DNA of 64,000 nucleotides from the NCBI GenBank assembly GCA_009838175.1, contig VXSB01000013.1:1-64000 (forward strand), in the 5' to 3' direction. The stretch comes from Chloroflexota bacterium. Lineage in GTDB: Bacteria; Chloroflexota; Dehalococcoidia; Lucifugimonadales; Lucifugimonadaceae. Below, one piece after another: positions 15,332 through 23,958 of this stretch. Each line of letters begins with the position of its first letter. Position 1 is the first letter of the stretch. Position numbers and translations under genes: made by a program. Under the pieces are notes generated by a model. That model saw nothing but the letters and a program-made list of their open reading frames with translations. It did no database searches and was not told the DNA's origin.

Positions 15332-17030
15332 TGGTCAGGATGTCTACATTTTGGTACTTCTGATGTCTGACAGAAGACGCGTAGTGTCGTAGTAGGCGAA
15401 ACGAAATATCGGATGGATCAACGGTTTCGGGTTCGTCTTCAAGATAGGCTAGACGGTCTTCGATGTTGGTCTCATCCGAGACAGTAGTGAATTCCAATTC
15501 CGCATCTCCGTTCTCCGCGCGTGCCGTGATAATCAACCGGGTCGGATTGGTGTCGGTCTGATCTGAGGACGAGTTGGAAAGCACTTGAATTGCCTCTTCG
15601 CCCGCAGATCGGAGTTTTTCCGTTGGTCCGGACCCCCAGCCCATCTTGGATGCGACGCTTTGTAGAAATTCGTCGATTTCCTTTAATGCCGACAATTGCA
15701 AGGTGGTCTCAAGGCGTTGCGATCGTGCTCTGGAGAGGTCTACCAACGCGGTTAGGACAATAGCGGTAGCAGTACCGACGGTAATGCCGTTTCCGAGCAA
15801 CGTTCCCCACGGTTCCGGCAAGAAACCAGCCAGAAGATTTTCGTGCTGCATCCCAAGACCTATCCCAAACGCGAGACCGGCCACCATCGACTTCTGCGGA
15901 TCCAGACCGGCTCGTACCAGAGTCTGTATACCTTCGATAAATACGAGCCCCAGCGCGAAGACCAAGAAGCCCCCCAACACAGGATTCGGAATAGTCAGCA
16001 ACGCGCCGTTGATTTTCGGTAGGAACGCGATCAACAGCAGGATGCCAGCCATCGCATACCCCACGCTTCGCGTCGCAACTCCAGTTACGCCGACTAGCGG
16101 AACTGTCAATGATGGGTAAGTCGAAGTTGGTGGAGTACCGGCGACTCCAGACATCAAGATCCCAGTTCCGTTGGCATAGATCGACCCTTGAATCAGACGG
16201 AAATCGGTAGCCCTAGGCACCTTACGAGAAACACGTTGGACGATCATGCCGTCGCTGATGTTCTTGATAGCTTGTATCAGCGTAACTATCAAAAACATCG
16301 GCAGCAGTGCCCAAAATTCGATGCTGGGCTTCAGGTCCAACCCCGGGAATCTGATCTCTGGAATGCCAAACCACGCTGCCGAAATGAAAGCACCGGCATC
16401 GTAAATCCCCATCAGCGCCGCTGTGATGCAACCAGCGATTACCCCCAAAGAGATAGACCATGGCCTCCATAATCTGGGCGCGCGCAACACTAGCGCAACG
16501 GTGAGTAGAGCAGTAACACCGGCGGCAACCGTGCCCGCGTAAGGCGGCGAGCTTTCGGGGACTTCGTTGATCAGATCTATTGCAAACGGCAACGTTACCG
16601 CAGCAATCAACATCAAAACAGTGCCTGCCACAGTTGGCGTGATGATTTTCCGGAGCAATGGTAGCCACATAGCGATAGCACAATAAAAAATCCCCGACAA
16701 TACCACTAAGCTCGCCACCATCGTCGGACCACCCTCACTCAGCGCAATGACTGACACCGCGATGTAGTTAGTGGTCACCCCGCAGATCACTAAATGCCCA
16801 CCCCCCAACCGACCGATCTTCGCAGCTTGCAACACCATCATCAACCCCACGATGATCAACGTCGCAAATGCTGCCCAATTCAGAAAATCGGCATCCTGAC
16901 CCGCTGATCGCACCGTGATCGCAACTACCAGAATCGTCGGTGCAAGCACCAACGTAACCCCTTGAAACGCAGTACCAACCGCGACCCAAGGTGGACATTT
17001 TTCGTCCGGTTCGTAGCGGAGTGTTGACAT
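15315..17030 (-). CDS. NCS2-family nucleobase/xanthine permease with C-terminal HATPase-like domain
   Basis: Residues 1 to about 430 form a hydrophobic, multi-span nucleobase-cation-symporter-2 (xanthine/uracil permease) domain. It has many membrane segments, family-type glycine- and proline-rich stretches such as VAGTPPTSTYPSL, and the NPVLGG segment. The last 140 residues are soluble and resemble the RsbW-like histidine-kinase ATPase fold: a helix with EKLRSAGEEAIQ, a strand-rich centre, and the ending ISFRLLRHYASSVRHQKYQN. This suggests a transporter with a built-in nucleotide-binding or regulatory module. The start at 17030 is preferred because it directly follows the stop of the upstream dehydrogenase (TGA-G-ATG), indicating translational coupling. 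The substrate is unknown. Confidence 0.85.
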   Translation of the reverse strand: MSTLRYEPDEKCPPWVAVGTAFQGVTLVLAPTILVVAITVRSAGQDADFLNWAAFATLIIVGLMMVLQAAKIGRLGGGHLVICGVTTNYIAVSVIALSEGGPTMVASLVVLSGIFYCAIAMWLPLLRKIITPTVAGTVLMLIAAVTLPFAIDLINEVPESSPPYAGTVAAGVTALLTVALVLRAPRLWRPWSISLGVIAGCITAALMGIYDAGAFISAAWFGIPEIRFPGLDLKPSIEFWALLPMFLIVTLIQAIKNISDGMIVQRVSRKVPRATDFRLIQGSIYANGTGILMSGVAGTPPTSTYPSLTVPLVGVTGVATRSVGYAMAGILLLIAFLPKINGALLTIPNPVLGGFLVFALGLVFIEGIQTLVRAGLDPQKSMVAGLAFGIGLGMQHENLLAGFLPEPWGTLLGNGITVGTATAIVLTALVDLSRARSQRLETTLQLSALKEIDEFLQSVASKMGWGSGPTEKLRSAGEEAIQVLSNSSSDQTDTNPTRLIITARAENGDAELEFTTVSDETNIEDRLAYLEDEPETVDPSDISFRLLRHYASSVRHQKYQNVDILTIMVAG

Positions 17031-17031
17031 C

Positions 17032-18048
17032 TCAGAAATCGTTGCGAACCTTGACTGCATTGCCTGTACGGAGCGACTCCCAGCAGGCTAGACCTGTCGA
17101 AACCACCCTCGCGCCTTCGCGCACTCCCACCCAGGGCTGCGTTCCGTTCTGGATACAGTCAGCCATGTGACGCATCATGATGACCATCTCTCCCGAGTGA
17201 CCTCCGTGCGGCGGCAGATGGGTGTGATACTCGCGCTGCGGCAGATCGCCATCAGCGTCCAACGTCTTCACGTTGTCGCGGATCGTCCCCTTGGTTCCGT
17301 ACACCGTAAGGCTGTTCGCCCGCTCACCTGCCGGATGAACCATGCCAAGCAGGTTGGCCACGCGGCCGATCTTACCGTCAGCGAATTTGACGTTGATGAA
17401 GAAGCAGTCTTCCTGTGGATACTCCGGCGCCACTCCGCTACGCAGGCCGACACAGTGGACCTCATCAATGTCACCCATGAACCACCGAAGGAGGTCTATC
17501 GGATGACAAGCACCACCCATGATCAGGTCTTGAGGCATAGAAACACGCCACGGCGTCTGCTTGTATACGGGCCTCAGGTCGTGGACATAGTGCGCTTCGG
17601 CCATGAACAGCTCGCCGATCTCCCCGGCGTCGCACGCGCGTTTCGCGTCGATGAAGTCCAACCGACCACGCATCGACTGCGTGACTAGCAGCACTAATCC
17701 TGTACGGTCCACGGCCTCCACCACGCTCTCGACCTCGTCCATGGTGTAGACCATGCCCTTGGTTACCATCACGTGCTTGCCATTCTCCAACGCCGTCAGG
17801 ATCTGCTTGGCGTGGAGCGGTCCAGGCGTGTAAATGCCGACGATGTCGATATCGTCGCACGCCGCGAGTTCGTCAAAATCGGTGGTGACCGCGTCGATAC
17901 TGTGCTTTCTAGCCGCAGCGTCGAGCCGCTCTTCGTTAACATCGCAGAGCGCAGTTACACGGATCGGCAGTTCGTTATCGGGATTATTCGCCTGAAGCAG
18001 GGTATCGCCATGCCCCAATCCGGCTAGCCCTAGTCTAAGAGTGGTCAT
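17032..18048 (-). CDS. Gfo/Idh/MocA-family oxidoreductase
   Basis: This is an NAD(P)-dependent sugar- or cyclitol-type dehydrogenase of 338 residues. The N-terminal Rossmann fold begins GLAGLGHGD and reads ALCDVNEERL at the dinucleotide-binding strand. The catalytic lysine region is HVMVTKGMVYT, a variant of the EKP motif, and GGACHPIDLLRW carries the conserved His/Asp of the C-terminal domain. The family oxidises or reduces polyol and sugar derivatives, or acts on glycosides. It overlaps the upstream GNAT gene by 14 bases and is directly followed by the NCS2 permease, so the three are probably one transcript. The substrate cannot be inferred. Confidence 0.9.
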   Translation of the reverse strand: MTTLRLGLAGLGHGDTLLQANNPDNELPIRVTALCDVNEERLDAAARKHSIDAVTTDFDELAACDDIDIVGIYTPGPLHAKQILTALENGKHVMVTKGMVYTMDEVESVVEAVDRTGLVLLVTQSMRGRLDFIDAKRACDAGEIGELFMAEAHYVHDLRPVYKQTPWRVSMPQDLIMGGACHPIDLLRWFMGDIDEVHCVGLRSGVAPEYPQEDCFFINVKFADGKIGRVANLLGMVHPAGERANSLTVYGTKGTIRDNVKTLDADGDLPQREYHTHLPPHGGHSGEMVIMMRHMADCIQNGTQPWVGVREGARVVSTGLACWESLRTGNAVKVRNDF

Positions 18049-18622
18049 GTCCTTGCTCCTTCAACTTGTCGTAAACAATGTCCCAGCGTCCCGACATGTC
18101 GTTACGGTTCATCACCGGTTTGAAACCTAACGAAAGGTATACATGGATCGCGGGAAGACGCCAGTCGTCAGTCAAGAGGGAGACGGACTGGCAGCCGAGG
18201 CGGACGAAGAATTTGGCAACCTCGGTACACGTTGCTTTAGCTAAACCCCGACCGCGGTGGTACGGGTGGGTGACTACAAAGTCTAGGACGCCTTCTTCCT
18301 CCAGACTGCCGATGCTTTCGGGGACAATGGTGTCGGACGCATCGTTCGTGTTCCTGCTAGCGAACGTCCCCGCCACGACCCGACCCTCGTTGTCAATCAC
18401 TCGCGAACCCTCCAAGCGTTCCGCATCCTCCAAATAGGCCAGTACTTCAGCATCGTTCCAGCGTTCGAATCCACATGCTTGAAGAGTCTCAGCCCAACTA
18501 CTCTCATCGCCAGGACGGTAGCCGCGGACCTCGTATCCGAGGGGCAACGCAACATCCGGCAAACGACCCACCGATGCCGCATCGACGACCATGCGGAGCT
18601 GCTTGGGCGGAAGCGAGGGCAT
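18035..18622 (-). CDS. GNAT-family N-acetyltransferase
   Basis: This 195-residue GNAT protein transfers an acyl group from acyl-CoA to an amine. The CoA-pyrophosphate loop is clear: VVTHPYHRGRGLAKATCTEV near 135, matching the V-x-P-x-x-R-x-x-G-x-G/A motif. It is followed by SVSLLTDDWRLPAIHVYLSLGF with the family's motif B Tyr. It is the first gene of a tightly overlapping group with the Gfo/Idh dehydrogenase and the NCS2 permease. The acceptor is unknown. Confidence 0.85.
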   Translation of the reverse strand: MPSLPPKQLRMVVDAASVGRLPDVALPLGYEVRGYRPGDESSWAETLQACGFERWNDAEVLAYLEDAERLEGSRVIDNEGRVVAGTFASRNTNDASDTIVPESIGSLEEEGVLDFVVTHPYHRGRGLAKATCTEVAKFFVRLGCQSVSLLTDDWRLPAIHVYLSLGFKPVMNRNDMSGRWDIVYDKLKEQGHDHS

Positions 18623-18730
18623 CGTGCAATCCTACATTTCACGTCGATCCGGTTTGCCAAAAAAGGCAGGCATGACCCTTGCACGCTGCCTCTGATCAGA
18701 TCAAATCAGCTTATTGAGTAGAGCAGAAGT

Positions 18731-19177
18731 CTATTCCCCGCTTCTCCGCAGCGCGACGTAGGTGACGACTGTTGAGGTGATGAGGCTTAGTAGTCCTCCG
18801 ATGAGGATGTCGATTGGTACTAGGATGCCGGGCCATGACGTGAACGCGACGAAGATTGGGATGATGTAAGTGGCGTATGCGGCGCATCCTAGAACGAAGC
18901 TGTTCCGCACGGCGACCATTAGGCTCTTCTGCTTGATCGCCGGTTCTATCGCCAAGTAGCTGTTGGCGAATGCGATGAGCAGTAGAAACACCAGCAGAGC
19001 CAGAATCTCGCCGCCACCCCATGTATCCGGAGCTTTACCGAACGTGTCGCGAATCTCTTGGCTCCCGCTAGACTCGTGCAGGCTATCGTACATGCCCAAG
19101 GCGATGGGGGAGAGGTTCCATCCGACGTCGATGACTGTGTATACCAGGAATGCGGCTATAAATCGGATGTATTGCAT
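18731..19177 (-). CDS. DUF2177 family integral membrane protein
   Basis: This 148-residue protein has four predicted membrane segments (about 5-25, 57-77, 88-112 and 117-141). It opens IRFIAAFLVYTVIDVGWN and contains the ALGMY stretch typical of DUF2177 proteins. The family's role is not established. The start is supported by GAGG five bases upstream of ATG. It stands alone between two acetyltransferase genes on the same strand. Confidence 0.78.
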   Translation of the reverse strand: MQYIRFIAAFLVYTVIDVGWNLSPIALGMYDSLHESSGSQEIRDTFGKAPDTWGGGEILALLVFLLLIAFANSYLAIEPAIKQKSLMVAVRNSFVLGCAAYATYIIPIFVAFTSWPGILVPIDILIGGLLSLITSTVVTYVALRRSGE

Positions 19178-19255
19178 GATTACCTCGTCCGTGGTTTGAG
19201 TTAGTTGACCTGCGCCTTCGTTTGTACCACTAGTTTGGGTTGCACGACGATCAAG

Positions 19256-20029
19256 TCAAGCGCGGAATGTGTTGAGATATACGCGCCTCCACACCTCAAC
19301 GAAACCGAGTTTAGCGGCTATGCGCAAGGACGCTTCATTGTCCTCGCCCGCGCTCCACGCAGGTGTCTTCCCCAAGTCTTGGATGCGACGCGCCACAATC
19401 GACGCGGCCGCGCTTGCGAAACCCATCCCACGCCAAGCATCATCGGTATACACTCCGATATCACCGAAGTTCTCAGTCATCGCATTCGTGTGCGCGAGGG
19501 CGACTAACCTACCATCCACCAAGGCACCAGCAGCCAGTCCATTCGACAACAGATCCTCGTAAGTCTTGAAACCCAATCTGTGCGGGTCTTTTCGAAACTC
19601 AGCCAAGAGGTCAGCATCCCGCATCTCCAGCTGGCGAACCTCTGGCGCTATAAAACTGTTAACTCGCCGAGTCAGCGTGTGATACACGTCGCCATACTGT
19701 CGGACTCGTAAGTTCTCCTCCTGCTGAATAAGCGAGGACAACGGATCGGCCAGATACGAAGGAACGTTTGGCGACATATCCCGTTGACCCCACTTGTCGA
19801 GCTTACTCAGCAATTCCCAAAGAATGAACGCATCACTCCCAAAACACCACGGCTCCTCCAGCCACGGGTGCGACTGGACGACCACCGCGTCGAACCGTGG
19901 CATCGAACCTGCAACGTACGCATCAGCAAGACCACGCCTCAACAGGTGTGCCGGAATGACGGTTTCGGGTGTGTCGCCCAGAGCATCAGCCACTAAGTCC
20001 AGCTCTTTCTGTATCTGCACGAGACGCAT
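19256..20029 (-). CDS. GNAT-family acetyltransferase, two-domain type
   Basis: This protein has 257 residues. The first half (to about 130) lacks obvious motifs. The second half holds a GNAT fold with GALVDGRLVALAHT, then DIGVYTDDAWRGMGFASAAA as the acetyl-CoA loop, and ASLRIAAKLGF as motif B. The layout resembles the GNAT group of about 260 residues with a degenerate N-terminal GNAT copy. It lies 27 bases downstream of the FAD oxidoreductase on the same strand. Substrate unknown. Confidence 0.8.
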   Translation of the reverse strand: MRLVQIQKELDLVADALGDTPETVIPAHLLRRGLADAYVAGSMPRFDAVVVQSHPWLEEPWCFGSDAFILWELLSKLDKWGQRDMSPNVPSYLADPLSSLIQQEENLRVRQYGDVYHTLTRRVNSFIAPEVRQLEMRDADLLAEFRKDPHRLGFKTYEDLLSNGLAAGALVDGRLVALAHTNAMTENFGDIGVYTDDAWRGMGFASAAASIVARRIQDLGKTPAWSAGEDNEASLRIAAKLGFVEVWRRVYLNTFRA

Positions 20030-20056
20030 GAGATCATCGTACGCCGTGCATTCATA

Positions 20057-21046
20057 TCAGTGCCGCGTAATGCCCATCTCGCTGTGCATTACAGGCGACG
20101 AAAGAAAGGCCTCTGTGTCGATACTCCCGAACCTAGCCGGGTTATACATCTCTGTGTCGATGCTAGTCCCGCCGTCCACGACATGCTCGGCGAGCATCAA
20201 TCCGGAGACAGGATTATAGGCGAAACCGCCAGAGTGGAAGTGCGCTCCTACGTAGAGGCCATCGACGCCCGGTACTGGCCCGATAACCGGCTTCACATCA
20301 TGCGCCAAACTGATCAGCCCAACCGTGTGATAGTCCCACTCGGCACCTTCCAACAGAGAGGTCCGCTCAATCAGGTTCTCCTCGATGAACGGCAACGCGT
20401 CCGGATGCGGCTGGAGCTCTCCGATGTGAAATTCTGGTCCGTTCATCTCGTAGGCTGGAACGTCGATCGACCCAGCAACTGTAACGACTTCGCGAACTCG
20501 ATCCCCGCGCACCTCGAAACCGATCACGGATTCGTTCTCGCGGATATCTACACCCATCTCCTCCAGCTTGGCCTTGAGCGCGGCAACGTAATGATGCGGT
20601 TCGGAGAAGCCCGATCTATGATCGAGGATGCCGTAGTCGCTATCTGCCGCTTCAAGGTCCGGGAATCGATCGCTGATCTCAGCACCGCGTAGGATGTCGA
20701 ATTGCCCTCCGTTTCGGAGCCACATTTCACGCAAGGCCGCATTCTGGCTGAAAACTTCCTCGGTGAAGAGATTCAGGCATCCGACTTGGTGGAAATGATA
20801 GCCATCTAGTATTCCACTGAACCGCTCGAAAATGTCGAGGGCTATTGCGCGGGCGCGCACCTCCGTCACGGTGGCCATCAGCATGGTGATTATGCCGCCC
20901 GACTGGAGGCTGGAGCCACCACCCACCGTGCCTTTGTCGATCACAGTGACAGACTCCACACCCTTCTCGACGAGGTGGAAGGCGGTGCTGAGCCCGGTTA
21001 CTCCAGCTCCAATGATGACGACAGATTCTGGTTTATTTGAAGGCAC
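20057..21046 (-). CDS. FAD-dependent oxidoreductase (DAO family), probably internally deleted
   Basis: This is a D-amino-acid-oxidase/sarcosine-oxidase-beta-like flavoprotein that would oxidise an amine. The FAD Rossmann motif VVIIGAGVTGLSTAFHL opens the protein and IGPVPGVDGLYVGAHFHSGGF is the C-terminal FAD-contact region. Between them the family's second nucleotide-binding stretch (A-D-x-V-V-N-A-A-G-x-W) and the following substrate strands are missing. The chain runs from VVTVAGSIDVPAYEMNG straight to GPEFHIGELQPHP. At about 330 residues it is some 50-70 short. The GTG at 21046 is my best start because the Rossmann strand begins eight residues later; the open frame extends to 21148 but that part is Arg-rich and not conserved. 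Activity is doubtful. Confidence 0.72.
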   Translation of the reverse strand: MPSNKPESVVIIGAGVTGLSTAFHLVEKGVESVTVIDKGTVGGGSSLQSGGIITMLMATVTEVRARAIALDIFERFSGILDGYHFHQVGCLNLFTEEVFSQNAALREMWLRNGGQFDILRGAEISDRFPDLEAADSDYGILDHRSGFSEPHHYVAALKAKLEEMGVDIRENESVIGFEVRGDRVREVVTVAGSIDVPAYEMNGPEFHIGELQPHPDALPFIEENLIERTSLLEGAEWDYHTVGLISLAHDVKPVIGPVPGVDGLYVGAHFHSGGFAYNPVSGLMLAEHVVDGGTSIDTEMYNPARFGSIDTEAFLSSPVMHSEMGITRH

Positions 21047-21172
21047 GGGCAACCATTCTATTCTTACCTTCTGACGAAACCCTGTAACCGTCCTATCGCG
21101 GCGTATAATTCGCGCGGTAGCCGCCTGCGCTGGCGCACGTCTCAACATCTATAACCGTGTGGAGGAACTGGG

Positions 21173-22921
21173 ATGCCCGGAAGAATGAACACATACCGAC
21201 CGCCCATCATGGGCACTTCGCACATGGTCTCTGCGGGCCACTACCTCGCCGCCGCCGCAGGATATCGGATATTCGAAGAAGGAGGCAACGCCATCGATGC
21301 AGGCGTGGCCGCTGGAATCGCCATCAACGTAACCCTGCCGAGCGCCACGAATTTCGGCGGTGTCGCACCAATCGCCATCTACGATGCCGCGTCCGACGAA
21401 GTCATAACAATCAGCGGACTCGGTCGCTGGCCCCGAGCCGCAAACATCGAATACTTCAACGAGCACCACGGCGGTCAGATTCCAATCGGGGTTCTGCGAA
21501 CAGTTGTGCCGGCCGCACCAGACGCGTGGCTGACGGCCATCGCCCAGTACGGCACGATGACTTTCGAGCAAGTCGTTACGCCGGCTCTGGAACTGGCAGA
21601 GAACGGTTTTCCGGTCTCCGCTTATCTCTGCGAAGGCTTGCAGTCAAACGAGGACGATCCCGAGGGCGGAGGGGCGATGTGGCCTTCGACGCGAGAAATC
21701 TACATGCCCAAAGGAAGACCGCCTCGCGTTGGCGAAATTCTGGTGCAGACGGACTTGGCACGCACATTCAGACGATTGATCGAAGCAGAGCAGGACGCAT
21801 CACATCTTGGCAGGGAGGCGGCGTTACAGGCGGCGCGGGACAGGTTCTACCGCGGCGACATCGCAGAAGAGATGATCGCATTCTCCGATAGTCAAGGCGG
21901 ATGGATCACGATGGAGGATCTGGCGGAATTCTCGGTGAAGGTAGAGCCTCCAGTGTCGGGACAGTTCAGGGAGTATACGGTCTACACCTGCAACGCATGG
22001 TGCCAAGGGCCGGTAGTGGCGCAGACGCTTCAGATGCTCGAAGACGACGATCTCGCCGCAATGGGCCACAACTCAACCGAGTACATCCATCTGGTGTCGC
22101 AGGCCCTCAACTTGGCATACGCTGACCGCCACGCTTACTACGGTGACCCCGATCTCGTTGACGTACCGATCGAGGGTCTTTTGTCGAAGGGATACACGCG
22201 ATCCAGACGCGCTGACATCGACATGACAGACGCCTTTCCCGAGATGCCGGAGCCCGGCAACCCGTGGCCGTACCAAGGCGTGTCACGCAACGGCGCACCA
22301 GCCGTCGCCATGGCAGGCGCAGCGGGCGGCAGGATGCAGGACACGAGCTACGTCTGCGCGGTCGACAGATGGGGCAACGCCTTCTCGGCAACACCCAGCG
22401 ATCCGCTTGCACCGAGTCCGATCGTTCCGGGGCTCGGCATTCAGATGTCGTCACGAGGTTCCCAGACTTGGCTCGATCCTGAACATCCGTCTGCGCTTCA
22501 ACCGTGGAAACGACCGCGTCTCACACCAAACCCCTCGATCGCATTCAAGGACGGCAAATTGTTGATGCCGTTCGGCACACCCGGTGGTGACACCCAATGC
22601 ACCTCGATGGTGCAACTCTTCCTCAATGTCGCAGTTCACGGCATGAACCCACAGAAGGCGATTGAAGAGCCGCGCTTCGCAACTTGGAACTTCCCCAACT
22701 CGTTCTGGCCGCACACCTACTTGCCGGGTCGATTGGACCTCGAGGGTCGCATCGACGCCACAACTGCTGCGGAGCTTGTCGGTTTAGGTCACGATGTCCA
22801 CGTCCTCGACGACTGGACGCCGACTGGCGGTGCGATGACCGCAATCATGGTTGACCACGAATCCGGCGTGTTGTCGGGTGGCGCAGATCCCCGGAGAGAC
22901 AGCTATGCTATCGGTAGGTAA
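21173..22921 (+). CDS. gamma-glutamyltransferase-family Ntn-hydrolase (copy 1)
   Basis: This 582-residue protein belongs to the gamma-glutamyltranspeptidase family, which self-cleaves before a Thr that becomes the N-terminal nucleophile of the small subunit. The large-subunit start GTSHMVSAGHYLAAAAG and GGNAIDAGVAAGIAIN are typical. The cleavage region is RMQDTSYVCAVDRWGNAFSA, so Thr of DTSY is the nucleophile although the usual TTH is replaced. TPGGDTQ matches the oxyanion glycine motif. No signal peptide is seen, so it may act in the cytoplasm, as for the cephalosporin-acylase or hydantoinase-like relatives. A related second copy lies at 43028. It is divergent from the flavoprotein. Confidence 0.9.
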   Translation: MPGRMNTYRPPIMGTSHMVSAGHYLAAAAGYRIFEEGGNAIDAGVAAGIAINVTLPSATNFGGVAPIAIYDAASDEVITISGLGRWPRAANIEYFNEHHGGQIPIGVLRTVVPAAPDAWLTAIAQYGTMTFEQVVTPALELAENGFPVSAYLCEGLQSNEDDPEGGGAMWPSTREIYMPKGRPPRVGEILVQTDLARTFRRLIEAEQDASHLGREAALQAARDRFYRGDIAEEMIAFSDSQGGWITMEDLAEFSVKVEPPVSGQFREYTVYTCNAWCQGPVVAQTLQMLEDDDLAAMGHNSTEYIHLVSQALNLAYADRHAYYGDPDLVDVPIEGLLSKGYTRSRRADIDMTDAFPEMPEPGNPWPYQGVSRNGAPAVAMAGAAGGRMQDTSYVCAVDRWGNAFSATPSDPLAPSPIVPGLGIQMSSRGSQTWLDPEHPSALQPWKRPRLTPNPSIAFKDGKLLMPFGTPGGDTQCTSMVQLFLNVAVHGMNPQKAIEEPRFATWNFPNSFWPHTYLPGRLDLEGRIDATTAAELVGLGHDVHVLDDWTPTGGAMTAIMVDHESGVLSGGADPRRDSYAIGR

Positions 22922-22957
22922 CGGCTCTAACATTTACCAGCCGATCGGAGGCTTAAA

Positions 22958-23800
22958 GTGAATCCTCTTCCTATACGAGATCGAGGCTACGCGAATCCCG
23001 ATTTACTCGCGGAAACGGACTGGCTAGCCGATCGCCTCTCAGACTCGAATTTACTAGTGATAGACGCTCGGTTCCCGAAGGGATATGCCGCTGGTCATAT
23101 ACCGGGTGCGGTCAATTTGAATGGCTTTGGTGCGATTCCAAGAGCAGACAATGGAGACATGGCGGAACCGGACGAGTTCGGTACTTTGGTAGGCAGCCTA
23201 GGCGTCAGCGAAGACATGACTGTCGTTGTATATGACGACCCCAGTCAAATGGCGGGAATGGTCGCGTGGGCGTTCATGTACTACGGACACTCGGACGTGC
23301 GCATATTGGATGGTGGTTTAGCGAAATGGACCACCGAAGGCCGACCGATCTCCACCGAGGTGCCTGAATATCCAAGCACTCAATATATTGCGAAACCGGT
23401 GGAGTCGGTTTACTGCTCACTAGAACATGCAAAATCCGCGGCGAACAAGCCGAATACCGTGTTTTGGGACACGCGGACCGTAGGGGAATTTGAAGGGACC
23501 GAGAAGGGATGGGACCCACCGCCTCGCCTAGGAAGGATCCCCGGAGCCGTCCACCTCCATTGGGAGGACATGATCGATCCCGACATTAAGACGCTAATGC
23601 CGGCAAACGAGCTAAGTGCCCTTCTTATGTCGCGTGGTATCACCCCGGAAAGCGAAATCAACACCTATTGAGGCGGAGGCGCGCGGGCGTCGCTCGCGAC
23701 TATCGTACTCAAGATTCTTGGCTACGAAAACGCGCGGACTTACGCCGGGTCATACTCCCAATGGGCTCGTCAAGAAGAGTTGCCAGTGGAATCCGGGTAG
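22958..23800 (+). CDS. two-domain rhodanese-type sulfurtransferase, candidate selenoprotein (TGA at active site)
   Basis: The gene encodes two rhodanese domains as in SseA/thiosulfate sulfurtransferases. Domain 1 contains VIDARFPKGYAAGHIPGAV and DGGLAKW. Domain 2 contains FWDTRTVGEF and RIPGAVHLHW. The frame meets TGA at 23669-23671, but without any shift it continues for 42 conserved codons to TAG at 23798. It reads TY-[TGA]-GGGARASLATIVL, then LGYENARTYAGSYSQW. Relatives have the active-site loop YCxGGxRA, so the TGA sits exactly on the catalytic Cys. The read-through product of 280 residues equals the family's usual length. A hairpin begins 10 bases after the TGA. I favour selenocysteine insertion; a recent nonsense mutation or a sequence error are the alternatives. 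Selenocysteine machinery genes are not in this window. Confidence 0.7.
23682..23698 (+). promoter_or_regulatory. candidate bacterial SECIS hairpin
   Basis: Just after the in-frame TGA of the rhodanese gene, CGCGGG (23682-23687) pairs with CTCGCG (23693-23698) around the five-base loop CGTCG; one pair is G-U. The loop G at 23689 is 18 bases past the TGA. As I know them, bacterial SECIS elements are short stem-loops inside the coding region, with a G among the first loop bases at roughly 16-37 bases from the UGA, so this fits. GC-rich DNA makes chance hairpins common, so the hairpin alone is weak evidence. Confidence 0.45.
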
Positions 23801-23958
23801 GGTCGGCGAACGCTTGAACGTCGCGCGCGGTCAGAAAATCGGCGTGTGACAGCGCGGTCCATCACGACTTCTGCGTAGCCACGAGATTCATCGGTTCGCG
23901 CCTGAAAAAAAGTTGTAGATTCACTCTAGCTAAATCTGCGCGATTCATCGGTGCCGAA

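Noticed and set aside
23669-23671. Treating the rhodanese gene as simply ending at TGA
   Set aside because: A 237-residue product would lack the active-site loop and final helices, while the next 42 codons in the same frame match the family perfectly.
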